A stretch of 64,000 bases of DNA from Monarcha castaneiventris obscurior (taxonomy: Eukaryota > Chordata > Aves > Passeriformes > Monarchidae), in assembly GCA_026261815.1 (NCBI GenBank), contig JAMPIT010000481.1, positions 1,612,001 to 1,676,000 on the forward strand, written 5' to 3'. Every line of letters begins with the position of its first letter. The stretch's first letter is position 1. A program made the position numbers and the translations under genes. Shown piece after piece: positions 38,468 through 50,895 of the stretch. The notes beneath the pieces are model-generated. The model searched no databases. It was not told the origin of the DNA and saw nothing but the letters and a program-made list of their open reading frames with translations.

Positions 38468-40261
38468 AATCATTAAAACTCCTTTAAATTCTCATAGGTT
38501 ACCAGAAATGGTCACACATTCCTGACTGATGACCACGGACAGCCCCTTTCTTAAAGGATGTGATAATTTTGCAAAGGCAAAGGACAAAACAAAACACGCA
38601 GCTGAAGTAAAAGCTGCAGAAACACATCCACAGCACACCTTCAAATAGGTTCTGCAGAGGGGAGGGAACTACTCAGACTGACACCCTGCCTTCCAGAGCT
38701 ACATCTATCACAGGAGAGGGAACAAACAGAAAGGGCTGCTCCTAAACATGAGACAGGTCCCAAGAGAAGCACGGGAGCAAACTCCCTTCTCCCAGTGACC
38801 CCCACAGCCCTGATGCAGAGGGTGTAATAAACTATTCACACCACCCACAGTCCCAGCCAAGGTCCCATGACCGAGGAAGAACAAAGTGGTAGCGGATCTG
38901 TCAATCAGCTGGTTGGGAATAATGTCACACAAAGTGGTCTGTCAGGCACAGAGCCCAACATGTCACTCAGCAGTGACACAAACCAGGTGATCTGGCTGCC
39001 AGTAACATGTTCTGCTTTCCAAAGCTCTGTGCAGGTCACAGTGTCCCCTACAAGGTCACAGTCCCCAGCAGTAGAAGGTACACGAACTCTCTTCCAGAAA
39101 TACATCAGCCCCAGACTTTGCACAGTTCCTATTTTAAACCATTTCCTCCCACTTGAACTTATTTTTAAAACCAGGACAACAGAAGCGCAAGACTCTGCAA
39201 ATCACTTTATAAACTGCCTAATTTGCTCCACGCATTCTGTGACGTGCATGTGAGCATCTCTCTGAGAGGAGATGCACATTCCACCTTCATGGCTGCTCTC
39301 CAAAACCAGAGTGTGGGAATCCACTGCCTTTATCTTGGTAAATTAATAATCCCTCAATTTGTCACCTCGTAGGCTTGCTCCTTCTCAAATTTAATTTTTC
39401 AGGAGAAAAATAATAAAAACAACCAGCTTGCTCCTCTATCACCATGATCCTGGATCCAAGGAACTTATACACCAATTAAAGAACTCCGAAAACTTGTAGC
39501 CCTCTAAGAGTTTAAACCTGCAAGTACCCTGACTAAATTAATTTGACTAGCTCCTCCATACTAACTCGTTCTTCCAGGTTAATCCTCAACAAAGACCCAG
39601 CTGGATAACCGAAAGTTACTCCTCCTTAAAGAAACATTTACATTTCTATAGAAAGACCAGCATTTACAATGAGTGGCTCACTGGGCTGGAATGTGGCTCA
39701 GCAAGCTCAGGTTTGAAGCTGGCTGGGGACAGCTGCAGTGCCTTTTTCCTCAAGACCTCAAGCTGAAATTTCTCATCATGCAGCAATTCTGGAAAGCTTT
39801 GCTGACATCACCCTGCTAAATTAAAAATCCTTTTTTTTTCTTTTTTTGCTTTGAAAGCACATGTTCTAGCTCTACACAACATATGAAACACTTGGTCCTA
39901 TTCATTACACAGATATTGAATCTACTTGAGAAATCCAGGAGCATTTAAGTAAAACCAAGTACAGAATCAATAAGCAGTCATGAAAATAACCACAGAGGTT
40001 CACCAGCACGAGCAGGTAGGGTGTTAGGAGTCCAATACACTGGAATTAGAGTGCCACCAAAGAATTCATGAACTAGCACATTCATCAGCTTTTTCACATG
40101 CCTAACAAGGTTTTGTTGGATGTGCACTTCCACAGCAAATTAAGTTTTTTAACGTGAAAAGAGAAAAATTGCAAGCACTAAAGAAAAAGGGGGAAAAAAG
40201 AGTCACTTGGGACCTTCCTCATGAAAACCATTTTCATTACTTTGATATGGTAAGGACAAGT

Positions 40262-40516
40262 GGGAATCTGAACTTTCAAACTGACAGAGGGCAGGTTGAG
40301 ATTACATATTAGACAAGAATTCTTCCCTGTGAGGGTGGTGAGGCCCTGGCACAGGGTGCCCAGAGAAGCTGTGGCAGCCCCATCCCTGGCAGTGTCCAAG
40401 GCCAGGTTGGACAGGGCTTGGAGTAACCTGGGACAGTGGAAGGTGTCACTGCCCATGGCAGGGATGGAATGAGATGAGCTTTAAGGCCCCTTCCAAGCCA
40501 AATAGTTCTGTGATAT
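40262..40516 (+). mobile_element. CR1 LINE, 5'-truncated 3' end
   Basis: The same 3' block as the copy 2 kb to the left (TTCCCTGTGAGGGTGGTGAG, CAGTGTCCAAGGCCAGGTTG, GGTGTCACTGCCCATGGC, CCCCTTCCAAGCC), ending in TTCTGTGA. Same orientation, again opposite to OSBPL2. Confidence 0.9.
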
Positions 40517-42758
40517 CCTGGGCTCAGGATGCACCTTCTGTCCAGAAAGAGATGCCCAAAGAGCCAGCAGAAGATCAAACATCCACACCCTTCACACTAA
40601 CACCAAAAATATGAAATGGGGAAACAAGGGAGAACAAAAATCCCAGGAGTCTACAACATGACCGGGGGAATAAGAGCCAACCCCATCGTCTCTTGAGTTG
40701 CTGGCTGAAATAAAACATAGCTGTAGTACTTCAAGGGATAGAAATAAATAACTTGAACTAGAAGATAAATATTCATGTGTGTTTGATTCATACACATCTC
40801 CTGAAAACATCAAACTGCAGTGTTTCATCTGAATGAAAGCTTCAGTAAGGATGAATCTTAATTGACTCATGAAATTAGGTTACCAGCAACACTGAATCTA
40901 AAACCTCTACAAAAATTAGCCAAGAAGCAATTTAATTGGCAATTTAGATTAACTGTTATGCACTTAAAATCTCGTCAGCCAGAGAACAGCAGAATCCAGA
41001 AGAGGATTTTCTTTACCAAGTGAGATTTGTTTCTTACTCCAAAGTTTGAATGCAATACCATCTTCCAGATGTCTTGGCAAGATAAAGCTCTCTGCAAACA
41101 CAGCAAGAGAAGGGCAACTTCCTTCTCAAATCTGTTAAATAAAGTGCAGAGGGCTGAGTGAAGAGGATCAGCTGAACACCCAGCCCACTGTCACTTTTCC
41201 ATTTCTTCAGAGATTGCAGCTGTCTCTACCACAGGCTTTTATGTAGTTGCGAGTTATTAAATGGCCTGGGGACAGTTCAGTGCCAGCACTGGAAGCAATG
41301 ATGACAACAAACTGAACATCTGAAAGGTTAGCTTTGAACAAATGAGCTGAACAATTTATGGCAGGCAGAACCATGTTCTGTTCTCTCAGAAATACCGATT
41401 TTTGGTGATGCTTCACAGGAATTAAGAGACAACTGAAACACTGCAAGTCTGGCTTTCAAAGAAGTAAAGGTCACAAAACTTGTTTCTGCATCAGAACAAA
41501 TGACAATAATTGTTCTACACACTAATCACTGCCCCCAGCACAAAGCTCCAGTGATGCTACCAGAGGTACTATTTATTTAACATAAAATCTGTAAAGATGA
41601 AACTGGACAGAAAATATCCTCCCAGAATAGTGCTCAATTACCTATGGAACCAATGGCTATTCCCCACTTTCGTTTCAGCCAAAAATTCTGTTCTACAGCC
41701 AAGGGTACTGGCTTGTAGAACTCCCTTCAAATCTAACAGACAAATAGACCAAGGAAACTTGATTCCAGCAGATTAATATTTTCTGATGCAAAACACTTCG
41801 TTGAAATTCATGCAGAATGGAGTAAATGTTCTCCTTTCTTAACATTACCTCAATATCTGAGACATTTTTCCACCAAAAGCATCTGGTACAACATTTTTCA
41901 GACTCTGTAACCTTCCCTTGGAAATTATTTCATGGCCCATGATTGTAAAAAATGACAAAATTCTGTTCTGCACACCTCTCCACGCATGATGCATAATGCT
42001 AGGTTTGATCAGGAGTGATAAATCAGATCATTTCTAGCCACTCCGGTAAAAAAAATAAATCATTCAATACTGTATTGTAAAGCAAGTTACTTCTTAGTTG
42101 TTTCCTGGGGATCTGTTTTATCTCACTTTTAAGAGATAAGGTAGGAAGTAATCAATAACTCCAAGCACAGCGGCTTTGGACACAAGTGTCAGTAAATACA
42201 CAATTAATCATTTATGAACACTTCTCTTTGAATGCAAAATTAAGGCTGCTTGGGTATTTCTCATCATAATGCAACCACCCCTGCAAATTGACCACTGAAG
42301 CTTCTGAACGTGAAGACAGTTACAGCATAAAACATCACTGGAGGAAACCCCTAGAACAGCAAAACCAGTTACACGTTGAAGTTTATAGATCCTCCTCCTC
42401 AATGGCAGCTTTGTCTCTCTGGACTCATTCTCTCCAGACAGGTGCAGGTTCACATTTATTCTGTACAAGGTATTTTGCACAGAATATTCACAGAGACTCT
42501 TCGACAATTATGACAGCAATTATATTGCAAATAGAGCAGGAGGACGACAGTGACAAACCCAGTGCAGAGCTCTACACTATAAGAAATTTTTATGCCTACC
42601 ACCAACTCCTCACACACTCAGATTCCACAGCACGAGCTCATGCACACAGCTAACAGACTATTTGTGAAGGGGTTTTAAGATGATACCACAAATTTGCAAA
42701 AGCTTTAGGAAGTCAGAGTTTATGCTGTGATTGAACCTCCTTTAAAAGCTGCATTTAT

Positions 42759-42793
42759 AGTAAATACCTAATGGATTCCATTAGGTATTTACT
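42759..42793. repeat. Perfect 35-bp palindrome (17-bp arms, 1-bp centre)
   Basis: The left arm AGTAAATACCTAATGGA (42759-42775), one T, and its exact reverse complement (42777-42793). The pairing stops sharply on both sides. Confidence 0.95.
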
Positions 42794-45700
42794 GAGGTAT
42801 TCCAAGGTTGCTACTACGTTTGCTGTCGCCACAACATTAAAAAAATAAAACAAAATTAACTTTGACTCCTCAAAGCAGGATATTTGACCTGTCTCCATTT
42901 GGAATCCAGTTTTAACAAAGAATCGACCCAGCTCTCTGCTCAGTAACATTAACCCACTTGGGTAACAAAATGTGCACAGCACTTGGTTTAAAACAAAACA
43001 AGAGCACGTAAACAAAGTTATTTATACCTCTGAAGATGGGTGGCATTTTTGTTCCACTATTAAACAACCACTCAACAGTTTCATTGTTCTAGTGCAAAAC
43101 CTAGAAAGAAGCCATGCACGGGGCAGTTCTGCTCTCCTGAAAAGTTCTCCTTTCAGTCAGCACACGCTGCTGTAGAGCCCCTTATGAACAGGCTGGTGAG
43201 AGAATTTCTCTGCAGCCTTAACATACACAAGTTTCATAATGGAGAGCTATTAAAGGGATTCTTATCCTCACTTGATTGCCCTGACACGTTGTAGGGAGCA
43301 GAGGGAGCTGGTCAGTGAGTTAGTGAGCCGAAGGGAGTGACGTGAACCACAGACACCTCAGAATTCACACACTTTACCACCTCTGACTTCCACTGCCTCT
43401 AACTACCACTAGAATCAAAACACAGTGAGATCTACCAACAGATTCTTTCGGGAGCCCTAAAAAAATTTTACTCAGAAGTGTAAAAATAACACTAGTAAAA
43501 ATATAATGATGTTATTTATCCAGTCATGAAAACACTTTTTTTGACAAATACTCTAAGCATGCAAATTTTGCAATACCCCAGAGGTTCACAGCATCTCAAG
43601 AGCCTTTATCTTAGCCAAAACTGCCCAGCACAGCAAAGGAACTGGACTGGAGCAGGAACACCACAGACAAGGTTTCCATTTGGTCTAACACCAAGCACAG
43701 ACACTACGTGTCCAACAGAGCAAAAGACAGTTCAAGTTGGGGACTATAAAACCAACAGGGCCAGGACTAAAAGGTCCAGCTCTGTTTCTGCAGCTGCAGG
43801 GACAATTCACCTTTTGTGCACCCTCCCTCCCACCAGATGGATAAACAAGCCCAGGAAGACAACACTCTGCAGCCTCTGCATTTTCTGAATGGAGAGCTGC
43901 TGCAATTTACTACAAACCTGTCTCATTAAATTATGTGCATAATAAAATATACTGAATTAATCTAAATGATCTGTCTAGACCAGCAAATGAATTTCCAATT
44001 GTAACTGTATTTAAGGAAAGAAAAAAAAAAATCAAGTTTAAGTAAGCTTAGTCTATTCTCGTCACTTATTGATCCTGAAAATTAAGACATTATCTTTGTG
44101 CACTGAATCAACAATACATTTTTAAAGAGTATAACTGAAAGTTATGGCAAACCACATTTGACACATTCTAATTGCTTGTTGCTCTCCCGCAACTTGCTAC
44201 TACAAGCCTTTAAGGATACAAAGTAAATAATTACATCATCATACCTTTGCACAGTAATTATTAAGATGCAAGGACTGAGATATGAATTCTTGAATTCCAA
44301 GTTCTGTGGTGGTCTATTCCATAAAATAATAAAATCCAATAAAGAACTGCTATAAAGCATAACCTCTATTTTTTTGCACCAGGAAAAACATCAAAGTCCC
44401 TTATCTCCAAAGTGGCAGATACAGGGTGACCAACTTGTTCCTTGCTCTCACCTTCCAATTTATTCAGCTTGGAGAAGATGCCCCTGTGATCAGCTACACA
44501 TTTTCAGGCTCAGTAACAACATTCAAGTTCTTGAGCACTCCATATTTAACACATATTCTTTGCATGCCTCATTTTGTGCATTTCTTCCAAAAATTGTAAG
44601 AACCAAACATTTTAGTTACTTCACAAAGAAGAGACCAAACACGGAGCATTTTAGAACATCGTAGCAGTGTCAAGTACAGACATTTCTTATCTCTCCATGG
44701 TGCAGGTGACAAAACTGATGCTGAGGGAAGGACTAGAAAAATGGCACCTTGTAAAGAGAAGGCCTAGATATCAACAGCATGATGTAACATTGCATTTGTT
44801 CAAGGACAAGCTACTTCAAATACCAAAGCCAATAAATTATCTGCTTAAAAATTCAGCGTACTTGCAGGCTAATCTTGCTTTCAAACAACAGCAAAAAAAA
44901 AAAAAAAATCATCTGACTGGCACTACAAACAGTGATTTAAAAATATAGCCTTATCAAAGCAAAAAAAGCCTGATTGGGACGTTTTCCAGCCAACACTAAG
45001 ATAACAGAAAGCAAAGCTTTCCACCTTTGTTCTAGGTCAGCATGTGTGAAGTTCACACAGTAGAATTCACAAGAAGAAAGACTGAAAGAAATACCAGTTT
45101 CTATCATAAGACCTGCCAGCAAGTACATATCATGGAAAGCAGTAACAGGATTAAAACTGACTTAGAGAAACCATCCAGGAGTGAACACTACCTTCTGTGA
45201 TCAGTTACCAAAAGATGTCAGCAAACAAATAACTGATAACCACACTGCTTTTCAGTATTGCATCAACTGAAACCTTTATCCCATCTAGTCTTCAACTACC
45301 TGTAGGCACAGGGTTTGTTGTCTAATCACCGCTTTCTATCTCAAACTTTTGCCTTCTGTTTCTAAGATTATTTTGGCATGGCTGAAGAGCCAGTTCTGAA
45401 GGAAAAATGCCGTATTTTTTCCTGGACAGCAGACATCTCAGTGTTTCCTTTTGAGGACTTCCTGAAAATACAAGCTCATCGTGAGGTGCTGTTGGTTCAG
45501 GAAAGCAACAATAAGAACCACTCCAGATCCTATCCCAGCCAGCCCTCAGCTTTCTGTCACGTGGTCAAACATCTGTATGGCTTGACAGCTATTTTAAGAA
45601 AAAGCTGTGTTTACTGTAACTGAAAACCCAAGGGGTTACTTAGGGGGAAAAAATCACTGCTCGGAATTTCTTGCTTCCATGCTAGTTTAGCCAGTTCTCC

Positions 45701-46716
45701 TACTCCCATCCCACGGCACAGCACTTCATGTTTGGAAGTTACCCAAGTCACTGCTTCCAGAAATTGCCCTGAGGTTTTAGAAGTCCCTGAGCACGCCGGT
45801 GTAAAGTTTGTTAAGATGATAACACAAGCGGCTGCCCCCAGATGGCAACGTGAACGTGGATTTATTCAACTTTGGAAGGTTAAGTTGGAATGATCAAATT
45901 TATCTTCCCTTGCATGCAAAGCCTTAGAAAAGGAAACACGATGGGAAGAGTGGTGCAAATCAACACTGCAGATCCATGTTTCCTTTTTACTTTTCCGGGA
46001 ATCTCAAGTGAAGGCTATGTAACTTAGCTGAGAAAATTCACTGTAAATGGAAGGAGTATCTGCTTGCACTCAACATGCTTTGGCATATCCTTCTGAGAGG
46101 GAACACAAGGTTATGACACACGTAAAAGCCAGGAGATGATTTTGAACCTACATTTGAAATTCTGGCCTGCAAGTGCTGCACAGTAACAAGCTGCTTCGCA
46201 AAGGAGTCCTGAATCCAAACACAAAGAGAGCACAAACATGATCAATGACCAAATTAAATAAATGGCAACTTATACCTTTATTACCATGCGGAAGTTTTGG
46301 TGGCATGTTATTTAAAAAAACGCCTTTTTTCCTGCTATTTTTCCCATCTTGCTTGTCTCCTTTTCAGGAGCTCTGTAAGAGAAACATCGAGTAGGTAACT
46401 CAAAAACAAAATAACAAAAAAGCCAACCCCAAATAAACCCCGACTGCTCGCTGTGCTTCAGCTGTGACCTAAAAGGCCCCTTGAGGCTCCTGTACTGTGC
46501 TGAAACGGAGCCCAGCACATTCCTCTGGGGAGTCGGGTATCGTAGACTCCTTTGCTAAACCACCCAGCTGCAAAAGCAATCGGAAAAAAATACGGTAAAA
46601 ATCAGAAAAAGCCCAACGCTGGGGCTGGCGGAGCTGCGCTGACCCGCACCCTCCGCACAGCAACGTCCTTCAAACCCCGCTGCCTCCCGGGCCCAGGGAG
46701 CCCAAAGGAGGGGTGG

Positions 46717-47043
46717 AACCGGGCACGGCTCGGCCCGGGATGGGATCTCAGCACCGAGGAGAGTCACGGCACCGGGCACGGCTCGGCACCGGGCAGGATT
46801 CACCGCACCGAGCAGGATTCACTGCACCGGGCACGGCTCAGCACCGGGCAGGATTCACTGCACCGGGCACGGCTCAGCACCGGGCAGGATTCACTGCACC
46901 GGGCACGGCTCAGCACCGGGCACGGCTCGGCACCGGGCAGGATTCACTGCACCGGGCACGGGCTCAGCACCGGGCAGGATTCACCGCACCGGGCACGGCT
47001 CAGCACCGGGCAGAAACCACAGCACCGGGCACGGCTCAGCACC
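46717..47043. repeat. GC-rich minisatellite with 36-bp higher-order unit
   Basis: About 330 bp made of two alternating subunits, CACCGGGCACGGCTCAG (17 bp) and CACCGGGCAGGATTCACTG (19 bp). Starts of successive units at 46861 and 46897 are exactly 36 bp apart. Edges are degenerate. It lies about 300 bp inside OSBPL2 intron 1, within the CpG island. Because 36 is a multiple of three, long spurious open frames run through it. Confidence 0.95.
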
Positions 47044-47337
47044 TCACCCCAGCGCTGCCGACGCTGCAGCACCGGCCTGCGGCCCGCAGCGCCCCGAGAC
47101 CCCCGGGCGGCTCAAGGCCCCCTCGGCCGCCGGGACGGGAGCGCACCCCAGGGGCAGCCGCTCCCGCCCGCCCCCGCCGCGCTGACAGCGCGGTCCGCGG
47201 CCCGCTGGGGACGGGATCCCCGAGCCGGGCCCGAGCGGGGCTGCGGGGTCGCTGGGGCCGGCGAGGGGAGCGGCAGCCCCGCGGGAGCGGAGCGGGAAGC
47301 GGAGCGCGGCTGCCCGGGGCCCGGCCCGCGGCGTTAC

Positions 47338-47400
47338 CTGCACCGGCTCCAGCGACGGCCCCGCCGGCACCGCGGACACCGAGGCGGAAGTGCGGCCCTG
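47338..47400 (-). other. OSBPL2: OSBPL2 non-coding first exon (5' UTR)
   Basis: On the minus strand a CpG-rich sequence with an ETS-type ACTTCCG ends in GGTGCAG followed by the donor GTAACGCC at 47337-47330. The coding start at 35117 needs an upstream exon, and this is the best donor in the only CpG island upstream. The TSS is estimated at about 47390-47410. Confidence 0.55.
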
Positions 47401-47409
47401 GCCGCGGCG

Positions 47410-47436
47410 GATTGACAGGCGGCTCCGCCAATCGCG
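47410..47436 (+). promoter_or_regulatory. TALE decamer-like plus NF-Y composite element (OSBPL2 copy)
   Basis: On the plus strand: GATTGACAG, nine bases, CCAATCGCG. Both nine-base blocks and the spacing are identical to the ADRM1 copy. Here the element points away from the gene, whereas in ADRM1 it points with the gene. Confidence 0.65.
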
Positions 47437-47586
47437 GAGCGCGGCCGCGCTCCGTCGTTGCCAAGACGACGAATCAGCTCCCCCGTCGCCCCGCTGGGAG
47501 GCGGGGCGAATGCTAATGAGGCGCCGAGCCCGACCGCCCCGGGCCGCGCCACCGCTGGGGAGACCGCTGGCCAATGGCGCAGGGCA

Positions 47587-47625
47587 TATGCAGATGAAGG
47601 CGTGGCTATGCAGATGAGGCGGGGC
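47587..47625 (+). repeat. 20-bp tandem duplication carrying octamer-like TATGCAGATGA
   Basis: TATGCAGATGA starts at 47587 and again at 47607, each followed by a GGCG-containing stretch. A related ATGCTAATGAGG lies at 47510. Confidence 0.75.
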
Positions 47626-50600
47626 CGGCAGCCCCCGGGGCGCGGGGCCGCCTCACCGGGCGCGTTCCCAGGGATTGTTGGGGTCCCCTCGGCACGAACC
47701 AACCCATTGTGGCTGCTTTGGCCTGCCTGATTTGTGGCATATTTGTGCTAGCTGTTGGTTTCAGAAATCCATGCGGGCTCACCGTAACCTCAGTAGGAGA
47801 ACATGTCATTCTCAAGGACAGGCAGAGGGGGCTCAGGCCTTTCAGCGTGTTAATCTCCAGATAGTTTCTCAAGTAGGGGCTCTCACTTGCGTATTTTGTT
47901 GTAGATGCTGCAGTTTGATGAGGGCGAGTATTAAATCAAACGAATCTGCTGGGTTCTGTAAGTTTCAGGCCAGCATCCCTGTGGTGATGAGTTCTCGCAT
48001 CCTATTGACATCCTCTTTCCCTGTCGCTCTGAGCAGGTCAATGGATACCTTACAACCCCAGAGAAATGATCCACAAAGCCATGTATGAGTACGAAATGGT
48101 AGGGAGTGAAGGAGGGAGATGAGACACAAATACTTATCCTCAAAATTATCTTCTCTTACCGCTGATTCAGCCCTCAGTGCAAAGCAAATAGAGGGATGAG
48201 CAAATTAATCCTGCAGCACAAACGCATTCATCACAGGCAGATACAAATGTTCTTTAACAAGGGAATGGCTGCAAGGGCAGTGGGGAAAATCATCGCAAAC
48301 TCTGAACCACTCCTTTGCTGCACAGCTCCCTCCTGCCATCCCCAATACTTTTGGCAGCATGCTGTTGATTCTGGAGTTTTACTCACCCCTAAATGGGCTG
48401 ACAGCTCCGGGCCATCAGCCACGTGCTGACAATGTACGGGACATGAATTAACAGTGATAATGCTCCTTGCTCTGGCACAAGTGTAAGGAGGTAATGAAAT
48501 CTCCACTGGGAATTTCTCACATGCGTTGGGACTGAGGAGTGCTTTGGGGTGGGCACAGCTGGCTCCAAGGATGTCTGTTGGTCCTCCTCAATCCGGTCTT
48601 GCCATACCCATGTGTTGTTTCACCCCTGCATTTACCCAAAGTTGTTGGACTCCTCTTTAGGGAGTACAAATCTTTGGGACTAAAGGATAATTTGTATCAC
48701 TCCAAATATTTTTGTACTATTTTCCCAATTTGCCCAGAAAAGTTATTTTCTTCCAGTAGGCCCCAATTCAGCCATCCTCTCGGATTGCTCAACATTATAG
48801 GCTCAACATGAAGCACAGAAATATTTCTACTCCAGCTTTTCAGCAAAGTCCCACGAACTGAAAGTGAGCAGGAATTTAAATTATTATTTTCTGATGGTGC
48901 GGGCCTTTGTCATGACTAAGCAGCTGATCTGAAAGAGTTCTTCAAAAGGACCGTGGCAAGAAAAATCCACCAATTAGATAACCAAGATATACTGAATTTT
49001 TATAGCTTTCTCAGGTCTTAATTGAAGGCATGGGCATCCTTTTCCAGGGCAGTTTGTGAGCATTTCAGCTAGATTTCCATGCTTAGCAAAAATGAGGATA
49101 ATTGACAATTTCTTCCTTTGTTAAATATTCAGGGGCTATTCTCTAGCAATCTAACACCATAAAACCCAAAACTGGACAGGGAGAAGAATCTAACTCCATA
49201 TTTGTCTCCCTCCTGCGCTGGCAGGGAGGGGAGAGAGCAGTTACATTTTAAAGGAGATGGCACAGAAATTTTGCCTTGTTGGCAAAGTTTTGCAATGTTA
49301 AAGTAATTAAAAACGGGGTTTACAGTGGAAAGTATTGGGCAACTGTCTCAGGTATAGGTGTAACCATCAGCTCCACCTATAATAAACCCAACTGCTTCCC
49401 TCCTGTGGAGAAACACAATCCACTTAGAAAACTGATCCCAGCAAAACTTGTCACTGCAGCAGATGTAGGAAACCTCAATGGGTTAGGAGGAAGGAAGGGC
49501 AAACCAAGATATCTAGAGATGTTGATGTAGCCGTATCGCAAGGAAATGTGGCACGCTGCAGCAGAAAAACCTGTCAGCAGTCAGTCCATCACCCACTGTA
49601 TGTCAGCAGAGACAAAGGCCTCTTCCCTCCTCCTCCAGATCATCCAGTAGCCAAAGCAGTCACTCAGCCCCAGCGTGTTCAGGCAAGCTGTTCAGCTCCG
49701 ACATGGGAAGCTCTTTTTAGTCCGTGACTCCTTGCCAGGGAGTTTCAAAACCAATCCCGTTTGTTTAGTGAAGGCTCCAGCATCTTCAGCTCCGTGCTGC
49801 CTGTCCCTCCTCCCGGCCGGAATTCCCAGCACCCCGTGCCTCCACAGCCTTTCAGAGACACAGCAGTGTCCTCACAGTTCCCTGCCAAATGTCCTTGGAA
49901 ACGCTCCCAACACTCCTGTTCACCAACAGCTTCACCTTAGAGGAGTGAGGGGCCTGTCCACACTTGAAAGATAATTTGGATTAAGGGACAGTGTGAATTA
50001 AAAGCAGAATGGGAATCCCAAAATATCTCTGGGCAAATAAGCTTTTAATCAAAGCACTTGATTAAAGAGTTTTCAAGATCTCTCTCTTCCTGCATCCCCA
50101 TAAGAGTGAGCCAGACACCACTCTGCAAAATGGGAAACATCCAAATCTTCCATAATCCAAATAATAAAGATTTCCTCCTGCAGTCTAGCTCATATTAAAA
50201 GACAGGAATTTTGAGTTCTATTGGCGGTAATAGAGTGTTTTGAGCTGCTGGCACTGAAAAAGGGAAGATAGCGTGAAAGAGCTACAGTCACAGAAATTTA
50301 TTTAATAAAAAAAAATATTAAAAAAGCAGACACTGGTAATACTGATAAGGCTGTAATGAAAAACGTGGTAATGCTGGAACCACATGAATTTTAACCAGTA
50401 CCTTGAAGAAAAGCAATTCAAGGGAAAAAGGGATCCGTAAATAATGAGGAACATGGCAAAAGCTGAATAAGTAGAAATAGCCAGTCTGTTAAAAGGCTGA
50501 ATAAGCATGTTCTTTGTAGTGGCATGGAAAGGAAAAGACACAACCGCCTGTATCCTCCGCTTCAGTGATAATTCCCCTGGGAGCTGCACCCATTCAGCTG

Positions 50601-50767
50601 AGGGCAGCTCAGGGGCTCAGCCACTTCCCTTCAATATAAAATAAAGTTTTGAGAATCTCTGTGGTCAGAGTTGTGAAAGCTTAAAAACCTGAGACTTCAA
50701 GGGGATTTCTGCAGGAAGCCAGAAAGCTATTAAAAACCATGTTATCTCACAAAGTCTAGACACGGCC

Positions 50768-50895
50768 ACAAAATCACGGGATTGTTAAGGTTGGAAAAGA
50801 CCTTTAAGATCATCAAATCCAACTGTGACCTCCATCTTCACCATTAAAACCTGTCCTCAACTGCCATGTCCACAGGTTTTTGGAATGTGCCATAT
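50768..50895 (-). mobile_element. CR1 LINE fragment, reverse orientation
   Basis: It begins AATCACGGGATTGTTAAGG, then GGAAAAGACCTTTAAGATCA and AAATCCAACTGTGACC, and runs on to CTGTCCTCAACTGCCATGTC. These are reverse-complement CR1 3' features. Confidence 0.85.

Larger units (their letters stand above)
35135..47337 (-). other. OSBPL2 intron 1, about 12.2 kb
   Basis: No coding exon was recognised on either strand. Visible contents are a 28-bp direct duplication (36984-37034), two CR1 tails (38130-38467 and 40262-40516), a 35-bp palindrome (42759-42793), a possible CTCF-like site (45831-45850) and a GC-rich minisatellite (46717-47043). Confidence 0.6.
47050..47680 (-). promoter_or_regulatory. 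OSBPL2: OSBPL2 CpG-island promoter
   Basis: A dense CpG block with no TATA box. It holds GATTGACAG and CCAATCGCG as a composite element (47410-47436), another CCAAT in GGCCAATGG (47571-47579), and three octamer-like motifs (ATGCTAATGA, and ATGCAGATGA twice) between 47510 and 47617. It is the only strong promoter-like region between OSBPL2 and the right end of the window and may also fire to the right. Confidence 0.7.

Noticed and set aside
38247..40578. Minus-strand frames with LLQALSSLALDT-type and LLQALSNLALDT-type text, apparently a gene family
   Set aside because: They are the antisense of two CR1 LINE 3' ends, a common false gene family in bird genomes.
46552..47516. Two long plus-strand open frames (287 and 267 codons) with repeated TAPGTAQHRAGF-type text
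   Set aside because: They are the 36-bp minisatellite translated in two frames; the unit is a multiple of three, so frames stay open by construction. No start context, splice structure or homology.
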